A DNA stretch of 64,000 bases from CAUZIZ01 sp965218775 (GCA_965218775.1 CBDCLS010000006.1:1736001-1800000); one strand, 5' to 3'. Counted from the stretch's first letter, positions 9,250-17,593 are shown. The notes: generated by a model not told the origin, from the letters alone. Numbers and translations: made by a program.

Positions 9250-10248
9250 ATGCCAATCGTATTGATCACCCCCGGCAACATGGCAAACCGACCCGACCGC
9301 CCCTACGTGAAGATGCTGGAACAGGCGGGGTTTGAGGTTCACTATCCTACCAATCCCGAGCTCGTCACAGGTCTGTGTAGTGACGAAGAGACTGTGAGCG
9401 CGCTAAGTGGGGTCTCTGCCATCATCGCGGGGGGAGAGAACTTCAACGCCAGCGTTCTTTCCTCTTTGCCGGCAATGCGGGTCATTGCTCGAGCCGGAGT
9501 CGGCTTCGACCGCGTCGACGTGCCTGCCGCGACCGAACGTACCATCGCAGTGACCATCACCCCGACCGCCAATCACGAAGCGGTGGCCGAGCAAGCCCTG
9601 ACCCTGCTTCTTGCGGTTGCAAAGGGAATTGTGTGGAGGGATGCTGCCGTGCGCCAGGGAGAGTGGCCCAAGGAACCTCTAAAGCCGGTTCGCGGAAGAA
9701 CCCTGGGGATTCTGGGGCTGGGGCGCATCGGCCGAAGTATGGCTCTTCGTGCGGCCGGCGTGGGAATGAAAGTCATCGCCACGGAAATGTATCCCGATCT
9801 GGACTTTGTCCGGGCTCATGACATCGAACTGGTCGATCTGGACACACTTCTGGCTCGTTCCGACTATGTGACGCTTCACTGCCCCCTGAACGAGGAGACT
9901 TTCCACCTGTTCGATCGCAATGCGTTTGCAAAGATGAAGCGAGGAGCTGTTCTGATCAATACCGCTCGAGGTCCGCTAGTGGTGGAGTCCGATCTGCATG
10001 ATGCGCTCAAGTCTGGTCAGCTGGGCGCTGCCGGTCTGGACGTGTTCGAGCAGGAGCCTCCCGATCCACAGAATCCCCTTTTCAAGCTGAGAAACGTCGT
10101 GCTGTCTCCCCACGCCGCCGGTGGGGACGATGACTCCATCGAGAGCATGGCCAGTGAATCTGCTGACAACATAATCCAGCTCTACCGCGGGCAATGGCCG
10201 GAGGGAGCAGTAGTCAACAGCGAACTCAAGTCGCGCTGGAAGTGGTGA
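9250..10248 (+). CDS. D-2-hydroxyacid dehydrogenase, phosphoglycerate dehydrogenase-like
   Basis: 332 residues, full length for the family without an ACT domain. It has the NAD-binding loop GLGRIG (about residues 156-161) and the catalytic Arg in NTARG (240), Glu in FEQEP (269) and His in SPHAAGG (288). The family oxidises D-2-hydroxyacids or reduces 2-keto acids with NAD(H); members near sugar genes often handle sugar-derived acids rather than serine synthesis. A purine-rich AACAGGAGC precedes the ATG. It stands alone between a decayed gene and a convergent PhyH gene. Substrate is not deducible from sequence. Confidence 0.85.
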   Translation: MPIVLITPGNMANRPDRPYVKMLEQAGFEVHYPTNPELVTGLCSDEETVSALSGVSAIIAGGENFNASVLSSLPAMRVIARAGVGFDRVDVPAATERTIAVTITPTANHEAVAEQALTLLLAVAKGIVWRDAAVRQGEWPKEPLKPVRGRTLGILGLGRIGRSMALRAAGVGMKVIATEMYPDLDFVRAHDIELVDLDTLLARSDYVTLHCPLNEETFHLFDRNAFAKMKRGAVLINTARGPLVVESDLHDALKSGQLGAAGLDVFEQEPPDPQNPLFKLRNVVLSPHAAGGDDDSIESMASESADNIIQLYRGQWPEGAVVNSELKSRWKW

Positions 10249-10261
10249 ATCCTTGAGGAAA

Positions 10262-10296
10262 GCTCCAAGATACAAACAAATCTCAAACTCCAAGCC
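10262..10296. repeat. Half copy of repeat family A (ATACAAACAAATC words)
   Basis: AAGATACAAACAAATCTCAA and a few following bases match the left arm of the family A palindromes at 14558, 20024 and 28645. The right arm is missing. Confidence 0.6.
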
Positions 10297-10317
10297 GTGC
10301 GACCTGCGACGCGGTGC

Positions 10318-11286
10318 CTACGCACAACCTGGCGTGTCCTCACCCCAACGGTTGTACGACGGGTTCTCTTGATCTGCGAGGCGGGAACGAGCGTCGCTCC
10401 AGAGCTGCGACCAGACCTCTGGATCGGTCAGGACCGACTCGGGACGGCTGCGGCTGCGCGCCACGAAGCCAGGGTACAGCGGCCGCCCGGTTGGGTGACC
10501 GATAGGGTTGTAGCGGAGATCGAAGCTCCAACGCACCCTGTCACTCCGGTTGGGAAGGGATGAGTGAATCGTATCGCGTGTCATGAAGAGTACGCTTCCC
10601 GGCTTCATGGGGACGGTGACTGGTTCCCTTCGCAGCAGGCGACCCGGAATGTTCACACCTCCCCTGGATGCGGGACAGTGAGTTTGTAGGTCGTGCTTGT
10701 TACTCTCCGGGACGACTTTGAGGCACCCATTCTCCTCGGTGGCTTCGGTGATTGGGATCCAGACGGTCAGTATCGTGGATTCATCCGCCTCGGGCAGGAT
10801 CACACCTCTATCCTGGTGCCAACCCACGGTATCTGCCAGCCCATTCCAGTCTCCCTCGGGGCGAGCCCGTTCGGGCAGTTTGAAGCGGGTGTGCTGGACC
10901 GGATTCGAATAGATCTCAGAGCCAATGAACGCCTCAACCCGGTCCAGGAGTCTGGGGCTTCGCAACAGGTTGAAGACTGCTCTACCGGTATGTATAGGCG
11001 TGTCGTGTGCGATACCCGACTGAGGGAGAGAGATGTCCAGAGGCTGAGTGTGGAGATGGCCGGTCTCCTGAGTAATCCGTATCAAGCGCTCGCAAACGGG
11101 AAGATCACTGTAAGTCGATTTCAGGCGTCCCTCTGAGACCAGCTGCCTTGCCAGCCTGTCCAGGAGATCTTGATACTCTTCGACAATCGGTTGAAGATCC
11201 TTTCCTGGGTCGAGTACTCCCTTCATGACAACGAAGCCCTGTTCCTGAAATGTCTCCAGAAACGAGGCCTGTTGATTTCTCGACAT
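10318..11286 (-). CDS. Phytanoyl-CoA dioxygenase family protein (PhyH) 1
   Basis: 322 residues from the ATG at 11286, chosen over an in-frame upstream start because GGAAGGAG stands directly before it. It shows the Fe(II)/2-oxoglutarate facial triad: His and Asp in WHQD (about 156-159) and the distal His in DTIHSSLPNRS (241), followed by an Arg that would bind 2-oxoglutarate. The long ENGCLKVVPESNKHD stretch is typical. Members hydroxylate diverse small molecules; the substrate is unknown. It is convergent with the hydroxyacid dehydrogenase gene. Two more PhyH genes at 46931 and 49489 share only the core motifs. Confidence 0.85.
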   Translation of the reverse strand: MSRNQQASFLETFQEQGFVVMKGVLDPGKDLQPIVEEYQDLLDRLARQLVSEGRLKSTYSDLPVCERLIRITQETGHLHTQPLDISLPQSGIAHDTPIHTGRAVFNLLRSPRLLDRVEAFIGSEIYSNPVQHTRFKLPERARPEGDWNGLADTVGWHQDRGVILPEADESTILTVWIPITEATEENGCLKVVPESNKHDLQTHCPASRGGVNIPGRLLRREPVTVPMKPGSVLFMTRDTIHSSLPNRSDRVRWSFDLRYNPIGHPTGRPLYPGFVARSRSRPESVLTDPEVWSQLWSDARSRLADQENPSYNRWGEDTPGCA

Positions 11287-11360
11287 GATTCTCCTTCCAA
11301 ACGACAAAAGAAACTGAAATGATTGTACCCGCAGGTTTCGAGCAGTAGCAAGAAGTCTCT

Positions 11361-11594
11361 ATGATCCCTGCACAGCCCATTCTGGTCACGGGAGCCAGCG
11401 GCGCCGTAGGTTGGCATCTCTGCCGAGGAGTATGTCCTGAGTCGAAGCAATTCGGTGGTGGTGCGCTTGTCCAAGGTCTTTGGATGGGGAAGCCCTTTTC
11501 ACGATTGCTTCCTGGACTCGGTGCGCTCTCGCTTCGAGAAGCAGAAACAAGTTCCGCTGTTTCACGATCAGTACCGAAGCTTCGTCTATGTAGG
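11361..11594 (+). pseudogene. dTDP-4-dehydrorhamnose reductase-like SDR gene with internal deletion
   Basis: The first frame gives MIPAQPILVTGASGAVGWHL, the Rossmann start of a sugar-nucleotide reductase. After about 25 codons the homologous signal moves to another frame: EEYVLSRSNSVVVRLSKVFG, then KQVPLFHDQYRSFVYVG, which is the late-middle part of RmlD-type proteins (VVRLSKVFG and DQYRSP motifs). The Tyr-x-x-x-Lys active-site region and the C-terminus are missing. I read this as a gene that lost a large internal piece and its end. Family D repeat sequence begins directly after it. Confidence 0.6.
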
Positions 11595-11595
11595 C

Positions 11596-11657
11596 ATGTG
11601 CGCATCCTTTTCAGGGATGAAATCCAGGTGCGGCGCTCCCCCAGGGTTGGGAAACCC
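11596..11657. repeat. Repeat family D, left half of a split copy
   Basis: From GCGCATCC to GGTTGGGAAACCC this matches, base for base with few changes, the first half of the intact family D copy at 32826-32946. The other half resumes at 12469 after the four-helix-bundle element. GGTTGGGAAACCC (11645-11657) is repeated at 12469-12481. Confidence 0.8.
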
Positions 11658-11848
11658 GTACGTGTTTAGCGTCTTACTTGCCGTTGCCCTTGCCCTTGCC
11701 CTCGCCTTCAAACTTGCCTTTGCCTTTGCCTGTGCCTTTGCCTTCCCCTTACCCTTCCACGTTCCGCCTATCCAAAAACGTCTTCATCCCGCGTTTTCCT
11801 AACCGAGAGCGTTGGTAATAGACAATGCCAAGATCAAACCACACCACG

Positions 11849-12410
11849 ATGCCTGTCCAGCAATTCGAGCATCAGCGGTTCAAGGTCTACGAGTCGGCAG
11901 CCGTCTTCGTAAGTCTGGCCCACGAATTGATCGGCGCCTTGCCCCCGGGTAACGCTACTCTCTCAGACCAGCTGCGTCGCGCTTCCATCTCAGTCTGTTT
12001 GAATATCGCCGAAGGTGCCGGCGAATTCCGATCCAGAGAGAAGGCTCGCTTCTACAGAATCGCCAGGCGCTCTGCTACGGAGTGTGCAGCGATACTAGCC
12101 CGCATTTCTCATCGCCGGTCTACTACGTCGCCGCAATCATCCGTACGCCGCCCGTCCTGGCTGTGTTTCGCTCGGTCGGCCTCCTCGACGTACTGTACAA
12201 GTACGACTGCGGAGGCCTCGGTCGCAAGCCTTGCCAGGACGGCACTTGCGACGCCTCGCTACGACAGGCGATGAGAAATGCGGGCTAGACACTCTGCGGC
12301 GTTTGAACGCCGTTGCAGATGAGGATCTGGGCCCAGGGGAACAGATCCTACTTGAAATCGTTTCCATGCTGATCGGGTTGATCAAGAGCCTGGATTGCAG
12401 GAAGGGATGA
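11849..12410 (+). pseudogene. Four-helix-bundle protein (23S rRNA intervening-sequence type), split by a MITE
   Basis: From ATG at 11849 the frame reads MPVQQFEHQRFKVYESAAVF, LSDQLRRASISVCLNIAEGA and FYRIARRSATECAAIL, the conserved blocks of the S23/four-helix-bundle family found in intervening sequences of bacterial 23S rRNA genes and at many other loci. At codon ATA the MITE (12095-12288) interrupts it. Removing the MITE and one CTAG copy restores the frame: AAILDTLRRLNAVADEDLG through SLDCRKG and a stop at 12408-12410, giving a full-length 123-residue protein. Family role is unclear; some relatives bind nucleic acid or pair with reverse transcriptases (Avd-type). An alternative ATG lies at 11825. 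Confidence 0.85.
12095..12288. mobile_element. IS630/Tc1-type MITE, copy 2, inside the four-helix gene
   Basis: 194 bases including duplicated CTAG at both ends. The terminal inverted repeat is 22 bases, perfect, starting CTAGCCCGCATTTCTCATCG. Excising the element with one CTAG exactly restores the four-helix-bundle reading frame, which fixes the insertion point. The interior is palindromic and nearly identical to copy 3 at 33539 apart from the CGTACGCCGC stretch, which copy 3 lacks. Confidence 0.9.
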
Positions 12411-12468
12411 GGCTAGGTCAAGGGGGGAAGGCACAGGCAAAGGCAAGGATGGAAGAAGACGCTAAACA

Positions 12469-12545
12469 GGTTGGGAAACCCCTGGGCTGGAATACGCAAT
12501 CCCGTTGGGATTGACCTCGATTAGAAAGTTGAAAACCGCTAAACC
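12469..12545. repeat. Repeat family D, right half of a split copy
   Basis: Continues the family D sequence interrupted at 11657: CTGGGCTGGAATACGCAATC, CCGTTGGGATTG, then CTCGATTAGAAAGTTGAAAA. It is colinear with 32865-32944. Confidence 0.8.
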
Positions 12546-12662
12546 GCAGAATATTGAACAAGCAAATTTCGAAGGCTTCGGTCTCCAGGCCGAAGAGGGC
12601 TCTCGTGCCGAGCCTTTGGCTCGGACGGCGGCCTGGAGCCCACCGCTACGCCGGACCAAGGT
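12536..12662. repeat. Fragment of repeat family C followed by repeat family E
   Basis: 12536-12576 (CCGCAGAATATTGAACAAGC then AAATTTCGAAGG) is the complement of half of a family C unit (see 24131). 12572-12662 is family E: GGTCTCCAGGCCGAAG, then GCCGAGCCTTTGGCTCGG as an inner hairpin, then GGCGGCCTGGAGCCCACCG. Family E recurs at 42570-42900, split by a hexamer hairpin. Confidence 0.6.
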
Positions 12663-12762
12663 GAAACTTGAAGGAAGAGTCGCAGGTCTCCACGCGGCGA
12701 GCGAATAGCGGCACAATCTCCGTGTTCCCACAAACCCGAAGGACCCTGCTAGAATCCGGGTA

Positions 12763-14550
12763 GTGGCTGAATTACGAAAACTTCTTCCCTATATTTTGCC
12801 GAATCTTCCCCTTTTGCTGGCTGCCCTGGTGTTTCTGGTGGTGAGCGGAGCTCTGGAGGCCTTGGTGATCATACTCCTGGCTCCGATCTTCGATCAGCTG
12901 TCAGCGGTGTCCGCAGCCAGCACACCGGCAGTACCAGGTAAATTTGCGTTCCTGGATTCCTGGCTTGGCCTGAGACCGAACGACTTCAGCCAGATCGGGA
13001 TTTTTATGATCGTCTTCTCCTTTTTCAAGGCGATCTGCCTATACCTGGCTGAATACCTCATGAGCTACAGTGGGCAGAATGTCGTGGCGGCGCTGAGGCG
13101 GCGCATTCATGCTCATCTGGTGGGGCAGTCGTTGGCCTTCTTTGCGAAGAGTGCCGCAGGAAAGATCATGGCTCGCGTGATCAGTGATACTGAGTCGCTG
13201 CAAGAGGCTGCGAGCAAGTCTCTTACGGACTTCCTGCGTCAGGGTTTTCTTCTCATCTTCTTTCTGGTCCTGATCTTCTACATCAACTGGAAGTTGTCAC
13301 TCCTGGCTCTGTTGATCACACCAGTGCTCCTGGGCCTCACCGTGAGTCTAGGTCGCAAAATGCGAGGGGTGAGTCGAAGAACCCAGGAGAACCTGTCCGA
13401 GATCTCGCACGTGCTACAGGAGACGATCACCGGACAGAGAATCGTAAAAGCCTTCGGGATGGAGTCCTACGAGAGGGATCGTTTCCGTAAGGCGACAGAG
13501 CAGCATACCCGTGTCAGCATTCGAGCTGCCCGACTCTCCGCCTCGATATCGCCGCTTGTCGAATTCATAGGCTATGCGTCTTTCGTGCCCTTTCTTCTCC
13601 TTGCGGACCAGCAGGTCAACCGGGGTTCGCTGGGCGTCTTCGTTGTCTTCGTAGCCGCTCTTTTCCGCCTCTACGAACCCGTGCGTAAGCTGTCTCGCAT
13701 GCACCTGCATTTCCAGCAGGCGTTTGCCTCATCTACTCGGATCTTCGAGCTGTTGGAATCTCCGATAGCCATCCAGGAGTCGAGCGGCGCCAACGAGTTG
13801 CCTCCCCTGAGTAGGGAGGTCAGCTTCGAGGGACTGTCTTTCTCTTACGGAGAGAATGGGAGCCCAGTCCTCGAGGGGATCGATCTGACGATCCAGAAGG
13901 GAGAGGTGGTCGCCCTGGTCGGCAGCAGTGGTGCCGGAAAGACTACGCTGGCGAGCCTTTTGCCGCGATTCTATGATGCGTCTGCAGGTCGCATCGTCAT
14001 CGATGGCGTCGATATACGAAGCGTGACCCTGAGCTCCCTGCGCGGTCAAATTGCTATCGTCTCGCAGGAGACCTTCCTCTTCGACGATACTGTGCGAAAG
14101 AATATTGCCTACGGACGTGAGGACTGCAGCCACGATCGAATCGTGGCCGCGGCGAAAGCCGCATTCATTCACGACTTCGTTCTGACGTTGTCCGATGGAT
14201 ATGAAACCATGATCGGGGAACGGGGAGAACGACTCTCGGGAGGCCAACGGCAGCGGATTGCCATCGCTCGCGCCGTCCTCAAGGATGCCCCTATCCTGAT
14301 TCTGGATGAAGCGACGTCTGCCCTGGACACGGAGTCGGAGCGGCTACTGCAGGAAGCGCTGTACAATCTGATGCGACAGCGAACTGCCGTCGTCATCGCC
14401 CACCGGCTGTCCACCGTACGTCTGGCCGATCGAATCGTCGTGATGGAATCGGGGCAGATCGTCGAGACGGGGAATCACAAGACGCTGTTGGAGCGTTCGG
14501 GTCGCTACCGAACCCTCTACGATTTGCAGTTTGCAGAAACGGAGGGTTGA
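12763..14550 (+). CDS. msbA: Lipid A export ABC transporter MsbA-like (permease-ATPase)
   Basis: 595 residues, the usual half-transporter length. Six hydrophobic segments span about residues 10-320. The nucleotide-binding domain carries Walker A GSSGAGKTT (387-395), signature LSGGQ (491-495), Walker B ILILDE (511-516) and the switch His in VIAHRLSTV. In Gram-negatives MsbA flips lipid A-core across the inner membrane; KDO genes 13-18 kb downstream support an LPS-making cell. Other drug or lipid exporters of the same type cannot be excluded by sequence. Start is GTG at 12763, since no good ATG lies upstream of the first membrane segment. A family A palindrome separates it from yicC. Confidence 0.8.
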   Translation: MAELRKLLPYILPNLPLLLAALVFLVVSGALEALVIILLAPIFDQLSAVSAASTPAVPGKFAFLDSWLGLRPNDFSQIGIFMIVFSFFKAICLYLAEYLMSYSGQNVVAALRRRIHAHLVGQSLAFFAKSAAGKIMARVISDTESLQEAASKSLTDFLRQGFLLIFFLVLIFYINWKLSLLALLITPVLLGLTVSLGRKMRGVSRRTQENLSEISHVLQETITGQRIVKAFGMESYERDRFRKATEQHTRVSIRAARLSASISPLVEFIGYASFVPFLLLADQQVNRGSLGVFVVFVAALFRLYEPVRKLSRMHLHFQQAFASSTRIFELLESPIAIQESSGANELPPLSREVSFEGLSFSYGENGSPVLEGIDLTIQKGEVVALVGSSGAGKTTLASLLPRFYDASAGRIVIDGVDIRSVTLSSLRGQIAIVSQETFLFDDTVRKNIAYGREDCSHDRIVAAAKAAFIHDFVLTLSDGYETMIGERGERLSGGQRQRIAIARAVLKDAPILILDEATSALDTESERLLQEALYNLMRQRTAVVIAHRLSTVRLADRIVVMESGQIVETGNHKTLLERSGRYRTLYDLQFAETEG

Positions 14551-14557
14551 AACATAT

Positions 14558-14757
14558 AAGACACAAGATACAAGAAACAAGATACAAACAAATCACAAGC
14601 ACCAAGCACCAAATTCCAAACAGGTCTCGATCGCAGCGGTGCGGGAGCTAGAGTACTACTCGATGAAGCTGGGTGTCTTGCGGTGCTTCAGGCCAGTTCG
14701 TAATTTGGTGCTTGGAATTTGGAGTTTGTTTGTATCTTGTATCTTGGAATTTGGCAT
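14558..14757. repeat. Repeat family A palindrome, copy 1
   Basis: About 200 bases between msbA and yicC. The left arm (ACACAAGATACAAG, ATACAAACAAATC, CACCAAGCACCAAATTCC) is complementary to the right arm (TTGGTGCTTGGAATTTGG, GTTTGTATCTTGTATCTTGG). The loop of about 80 bases is unrelated to the loops of copies at 20024 and 28645. The transcript would fold into a long imperfect hairpin. Confidence 0.8.
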
Positions 14758-14769
14758 TAGGTGGTAATT

Positions 14770-15636
14770 ATGCAAAGCATGACCGGGTTCGGACGGGCCG
14801 AGAAATCGTTGGAACGAATGGACGTCATCGTGGAGATTCGAACTCTCAACGGTCGGTATCTGGATCTGAAACCCCACCTTCCCAAGGGACTCCTATCCCA
14901 CGAGCCACAGCTGCGTAAGGAAGTCCAGAGCCTCTTGGCCAGGGGACGAGTTGAGGTCACGGTTCATCTTGTCCCGAAAGCCAGTGAGCGTTACAAGGTC
15001 GACCAGGCGGCTGTCCAGAATTACCTGGCGCTGAGCCAGGAAATCCGATCCCTGGGGATTGAGGGCCAGTTGGATCTCAACGGTTTTTTGCAGCTACCTG
15101 GCGTGCTGACGTCTTTGGACTCGGCGGATGGGGACTCCTTCGCATCGGAATTGCTCGAAGTACTGCGGGACGCCCTGAGCCAAGTGGTGGAGGGTCGCGC
15201 TATTGAAGGCAAGAATCTGAAGACCGAGATCGATAACTACCTGGAGACTCTGGAGCAGCTACTGGAAGGTATCAGGGGCGGTGCGGAAGGGGTCTTCAGT
15301 TTCCAGCGTCAAAAGCTGCGAGAGCGGATTGATGAACTCGACGTAGAAGATACCCTGGATGAAGGTCGTCTGGCCCAGGAACTGGTTTACTATGCTCGCC
15401 GCTCTGATATCTCCGAAGAGATTACGCGTTTACAGAGCCATATCAGTCGATTTCGCGATACTTCCGAGGATGTGACGAAGAGCATTGGGAAGAACCTTGA
15501 CTTTCTGTGCCAGGAGATGAACCGTGAGATCTCCACTATTCTTGCCAAGAGCCCTCTCGCCGATACCTCCGACCTCGCTCTGAAGGCTAAGGGCGAGATC
15601 GAAAAGATAAGGGAGCAGGTGCAAAACGTTGAGTAA
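14770..15636 (+). CDS. yicC: YicC family endoribonuclease
   Basis: 288 residues starting MQSMTGFGRAEK, the diagnostic N-terminus of the family, which decides ATG 14770 over the in-frame GTG at 14761. The C-terminal part (DEGRLAQELVYYARRSDISE, then FLCQEMNREISTI) is the DUF1732 domain. E. coli YicC is an endoribonuclease affecting small-RNA decay. The gene overlaps gmk by eight bases, an arrangement common in many bacteria, so translation of the two is probably coupled. Confidence 0.9.
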   Translation: MQSMTGFGRAEKSLERMDVIVEIRTLNGRYLDLKPHLPKGLLSHEPQLRKEVQSLLARGRVEVTVHLVPKASERYKVDQAAVQNYLALSQEIRSLGIEGQLDLNGFLQLPGVLTSLDSADGDSFASELLEVLRDALSQVVEGRAIEGKNLKTEIDNYLETLEQLLEGIRGGAEGVFSFQRQKLRERIDELDVEDTLDEGRLAQELVYYARRSDISEEITRLQSHISRFRDTSEDVTKSIGKNLDFLCQEMNREISTILAKSPLADTSDLALKAKGEIEKIREQVQNVE

Positions 15637-16243
15637 AGGGAATTTGTTTGTGATCAGCGGGCCGTCGGGTGCGGGAAAGACCAGTCTCGGCCTCAGGTTG
15701 GTGAGTGAAGAATCCAACCTCCACTTTTCAGTGAGCTACACCACTCGAACACCTCGGCGCGTAGAGAAGCACGGGATCGAGTATTTCTTCGTCTCAGAAG
15801 ATGATTTCACGGGCATGGTGTCTCGCGGCGATTTTCTGGAACATGCTCTCGTCCACGGCCACTATTACGGGACGAGCCGCAATCACGTTCTCTCGGCGTT
15901 GGAATCAGGAGACGATGTGCTGCTCGACGTCGATGTGCAGGGGGCCCTCCAGATCATGGAACTGAAACAGATAGCTGATGCCGTGACGGTGTTCGTGCTC
16001 CCTCCCTCCCGTCAGGTACTGGAGCAGCGACTCAAAAAGCGGGGGCTGGATGACGCCAGCGCGATTGAGGCGAGGTTGCGTAGAGCAGCCGAGGAGATCG
16101 CACTCTTCGGTCGCTATCAATACGTTATAATCAATGACGATTTTGAGCGGGCGCTACTGGAGCTGAGATCCATTGCCCAATCGGCGGCGGCATCGATGAA
16201 GGGCAGATCCGCCGAGGTCCAGCGGGTTCTTGAAACTTTTTAA
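15629..16243 (+). CDS. gmk: Guanylate kinase
   Basis: 204 residues from TTG at 15629, inside the end of yicC. P-loop GPSGAGKTS at residues 10-18, then SVSYTTRTPRRVEKHGIEYF (GMP binding) and VLLDVDVQGALQIM, as in all Gmk proteins. It phosphorylates GMP to GDP in the cytoplasm. Its TAA stop overlaps the Shine-Dalgarno (TAAGGAG) that once served rpoZ ten bases on; an IS4-type element now separates the two genes. Confidence 0.95.
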   Translation: MSKGNLFVISGPSGAGKTSLGLRLVSEESNLHFSVSYTTRTPRRVEKHGIEYFFVSEDDFTGMVSRGDFLEHALVHGHYYGTSRNHVLSALESGDDVLLDVDVQGALQIMELKQIADAVTVFVLPPSRQVLEQRLKKRGLDDASAIEARLRRAAEEIALFGRYQYVIINDDFERALLELRSIAQSAAASMKGRSAEVQRVLETF

Positions 16244-16250
16244 GGAGATT

Positions 16251-17584
16251 CACTAGTGTCCGGTTATAAGTCCCATAGAGTCAACTGGTTAGAGCTAGGA
16301 CTGTGGGCTTCCTGCAAGCTAGGTCTCATAAGTAGTTGATAAATGGGAACTTTCTCGAATGCGGTCACGCTCAAAACCTGCAGAATACTGTGTAGACTTT
16401 GGGGAAGCTTGAGTTCCTTTTTCAGGATTGCGATGAGGAGGTAAACGCAGACAGCAATCCAGATCTGGGTGCGAACGGCATTGTCGGAGGTGCCGTAGAA
16501 GGTCTTGATTCGCAGGTGCTGCTTGATCCACTTGAAGAACAGCTCCACCTGCCAGCGGAGTTTGTAGAGGGAGGCGACGCTGAGGGCCGGAAGGGTGAAA
16601 TTGTTCGTCAGGAAGACGAGAGATTTGTTGGTGGGAGCGTCGAAGAAGCGAACTCTTCGCAAGTGCTCTGGATAGTCTTGCCGAGATTTTGGCAAGGCCA
16701 AGCGCCCGGTGTGATCGCTGCGAACTCCGGGCTGATCGGTCCGTGCTCGAGAGGTGTAGCGAGTAAAGCGGAGATTCTTCTTGGCCCGAATCACAAAGTA
16801 GGCGCAAGCTTGATGAACGACATGCAGACGAGCAAAGTCGAGATAACCCCGGTCCATGACGTAAAAGGCACCGGGCTCGATGACGAGGGAATCCAACAGG
16901 TTGACGTCGTGGCACTTTCCCTGGGTGATCTCGATGACGGTGGGGATCGGACCCCGCAAGTCCAGCAGGGTGTGCAGTTTGATGGCGCCCTTGCGCTTGC
17001 GAAAGTGGGCCCAGGGAAACAAGCTCAAGCACAGGTCGATGGTGGTCGAGTCGAAGGCATAGACTGTCTCCCCCAGCTCCAGACCGAGTTGCTCGTTGGC
17101 ATACAGGCGTCTGGCTTTGACAATGAGCTTCTGCGCCAAGTCGGCGTAGATACGCCAGTCCCGTGTTTCGTTGGCTTCGGCCAGGGTGCTGCGGGCCACC
17201 TCCCCGCGAAATCCCAGCGAATAGAGCAGCTCGCTTCGGGAGCGCAGGCAGGCCTCGATGTCCCGCAAGCTCTCCCGGTACGTCAACTGCGCGAAGGCCA
17301 TGGCCAGAAACTGGTTCCGGCACGAGAAGCGGCGCACCCGGCGGTCTCCTCCGTAACGCTCGACACAGCGCTGGAACTGTTCCCGGTGAATCCCCTCCAT
17401 CAGCTGGGCAAAAATCGTTCGTCTTGGGTTCATGGCCAGAGACTGGACTACGCCTCTGACCGTCTGGGTACGGGGCCAAGGAGAAGCCACGAAAATTCAA
17501 ATGCGTCACACCCCTTCCTCGTCGCAACCTACTATACCCATGTAACTTATAGACGATCTCTACAATCTAAACCGGACAGCAGTG
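16251..17584. mobile_element. IS4-family insertion between gmk and rpoZ
   Basis: 1,334 bases. Inverted ends CACTAGTGTCCGGTT (16251) and CACTGCTGTCCGGTT (complement at 17570-17584) differ at two positions. Direct repeats of AAGGAGATT flank it (16242-16250 and 17585-17593), a 9-base target duplication. It carries one transposase on the minus strand. The ends and duplication size fit the ISPepr1-like part of the IS4 family as I know it. The element looks intact and recent. Confidence 0.85.
16264..17433 (-). CDS. IS4 family transposase
   Basis: 389 residues from ATG at 17433 (MNPRRTIFAQLMEGIHREQF); a 19-codon N-terminal extension is possible but atypical. DDE signs: the first Asp in VYAFDSTTIDLC, the second in FYVMDRGYLDFARL, and the YREK signature with the catalytic Glu, YKLRWQVELFFKWIK, near the C-terminus. 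It catalyses cut-and-paste movement of the surrounding element. The gene ends 13 bases inside the element's left end. No frameshift or internal stop, so it is probably functional. The long plus-strand frame opposite it is a shadow. Confidence 0.9.
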   Translation of the reverse strand: MNPRRTIFAQLMEGIHREQFQRCVERYGGDRRVRRFSCRNQFLAMAFAQLTYRESLRDIEACLRSRSELLYSLGFRGEVARSTLAEANETRDWRIYADLAQKLIVKARRLYANEQLGLELGETVYAFDSTTIDLCLSLFPWAHFRKRKGAIKLHTLLDLRGPIPTVIEITQGKCHDVNLLDSLVIEPGAFYVMDRGYLDFARLHVVHQACAYFVIRAKKNLRFTRYTSRARTDQPGVRSDHTGRLALPKSRQDYPEHLRRVRFFDAPTNKSLVFLTNNFTLPALSVASLYKLRWQVELFFKWIKQHLRIKTFYGTSDNAVRTQIWIAVCVYLLIAILKKELKLPQSLHSILQVLSVTAFEKVPIYQLLMRPSLQEAHSPSSNQLTLWDL

Positions 17585-17593
17585 AAGGAGATT
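17585..17593 (+). promoter_or_regulatory. rpoZ ribosome binding site regenerated by target duplication
   Basis: AAGGAGATT is the right copy of the IS target duplication and ends two bases before the rpoZ ATG at 17596. The left copy lies at 16242-16250. The insertion therefore preserved the rpoZ Shine-Dalgarno. Confidence 0.8.

Larger units (their letters stand above)
11658..12468. mobile_element. Four-helix-bundle (IVS-like) element with inverted hexamer arms
   Basis: An 811-base unit inserted in a family D repeat. It is flanked by direct copies of GGTTGGGAAACCC (11645-11657 and 12469-12481). Its ends carry a perfect inverted 13-mer, TGTTTAGCGTCTT at 11663 and its complement at 12456-12468. 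Inside each end are hexamer arms, TTGCCC/TTGCCT repeats on the left (about 11676-11757) and GGCAAA/GGCAAG on the right (about 12428-12450). Between the arms is one gene for a four-helix-bundle protein, interrupted by a MITE. The intact target at 32826 shows what the site looked like before insertion. That the element is mobile is inferred from the flanking duplication. The means of movement is unknown; there is no DDE or tyrosine recombinase gene inside. Confidence 0.75.
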
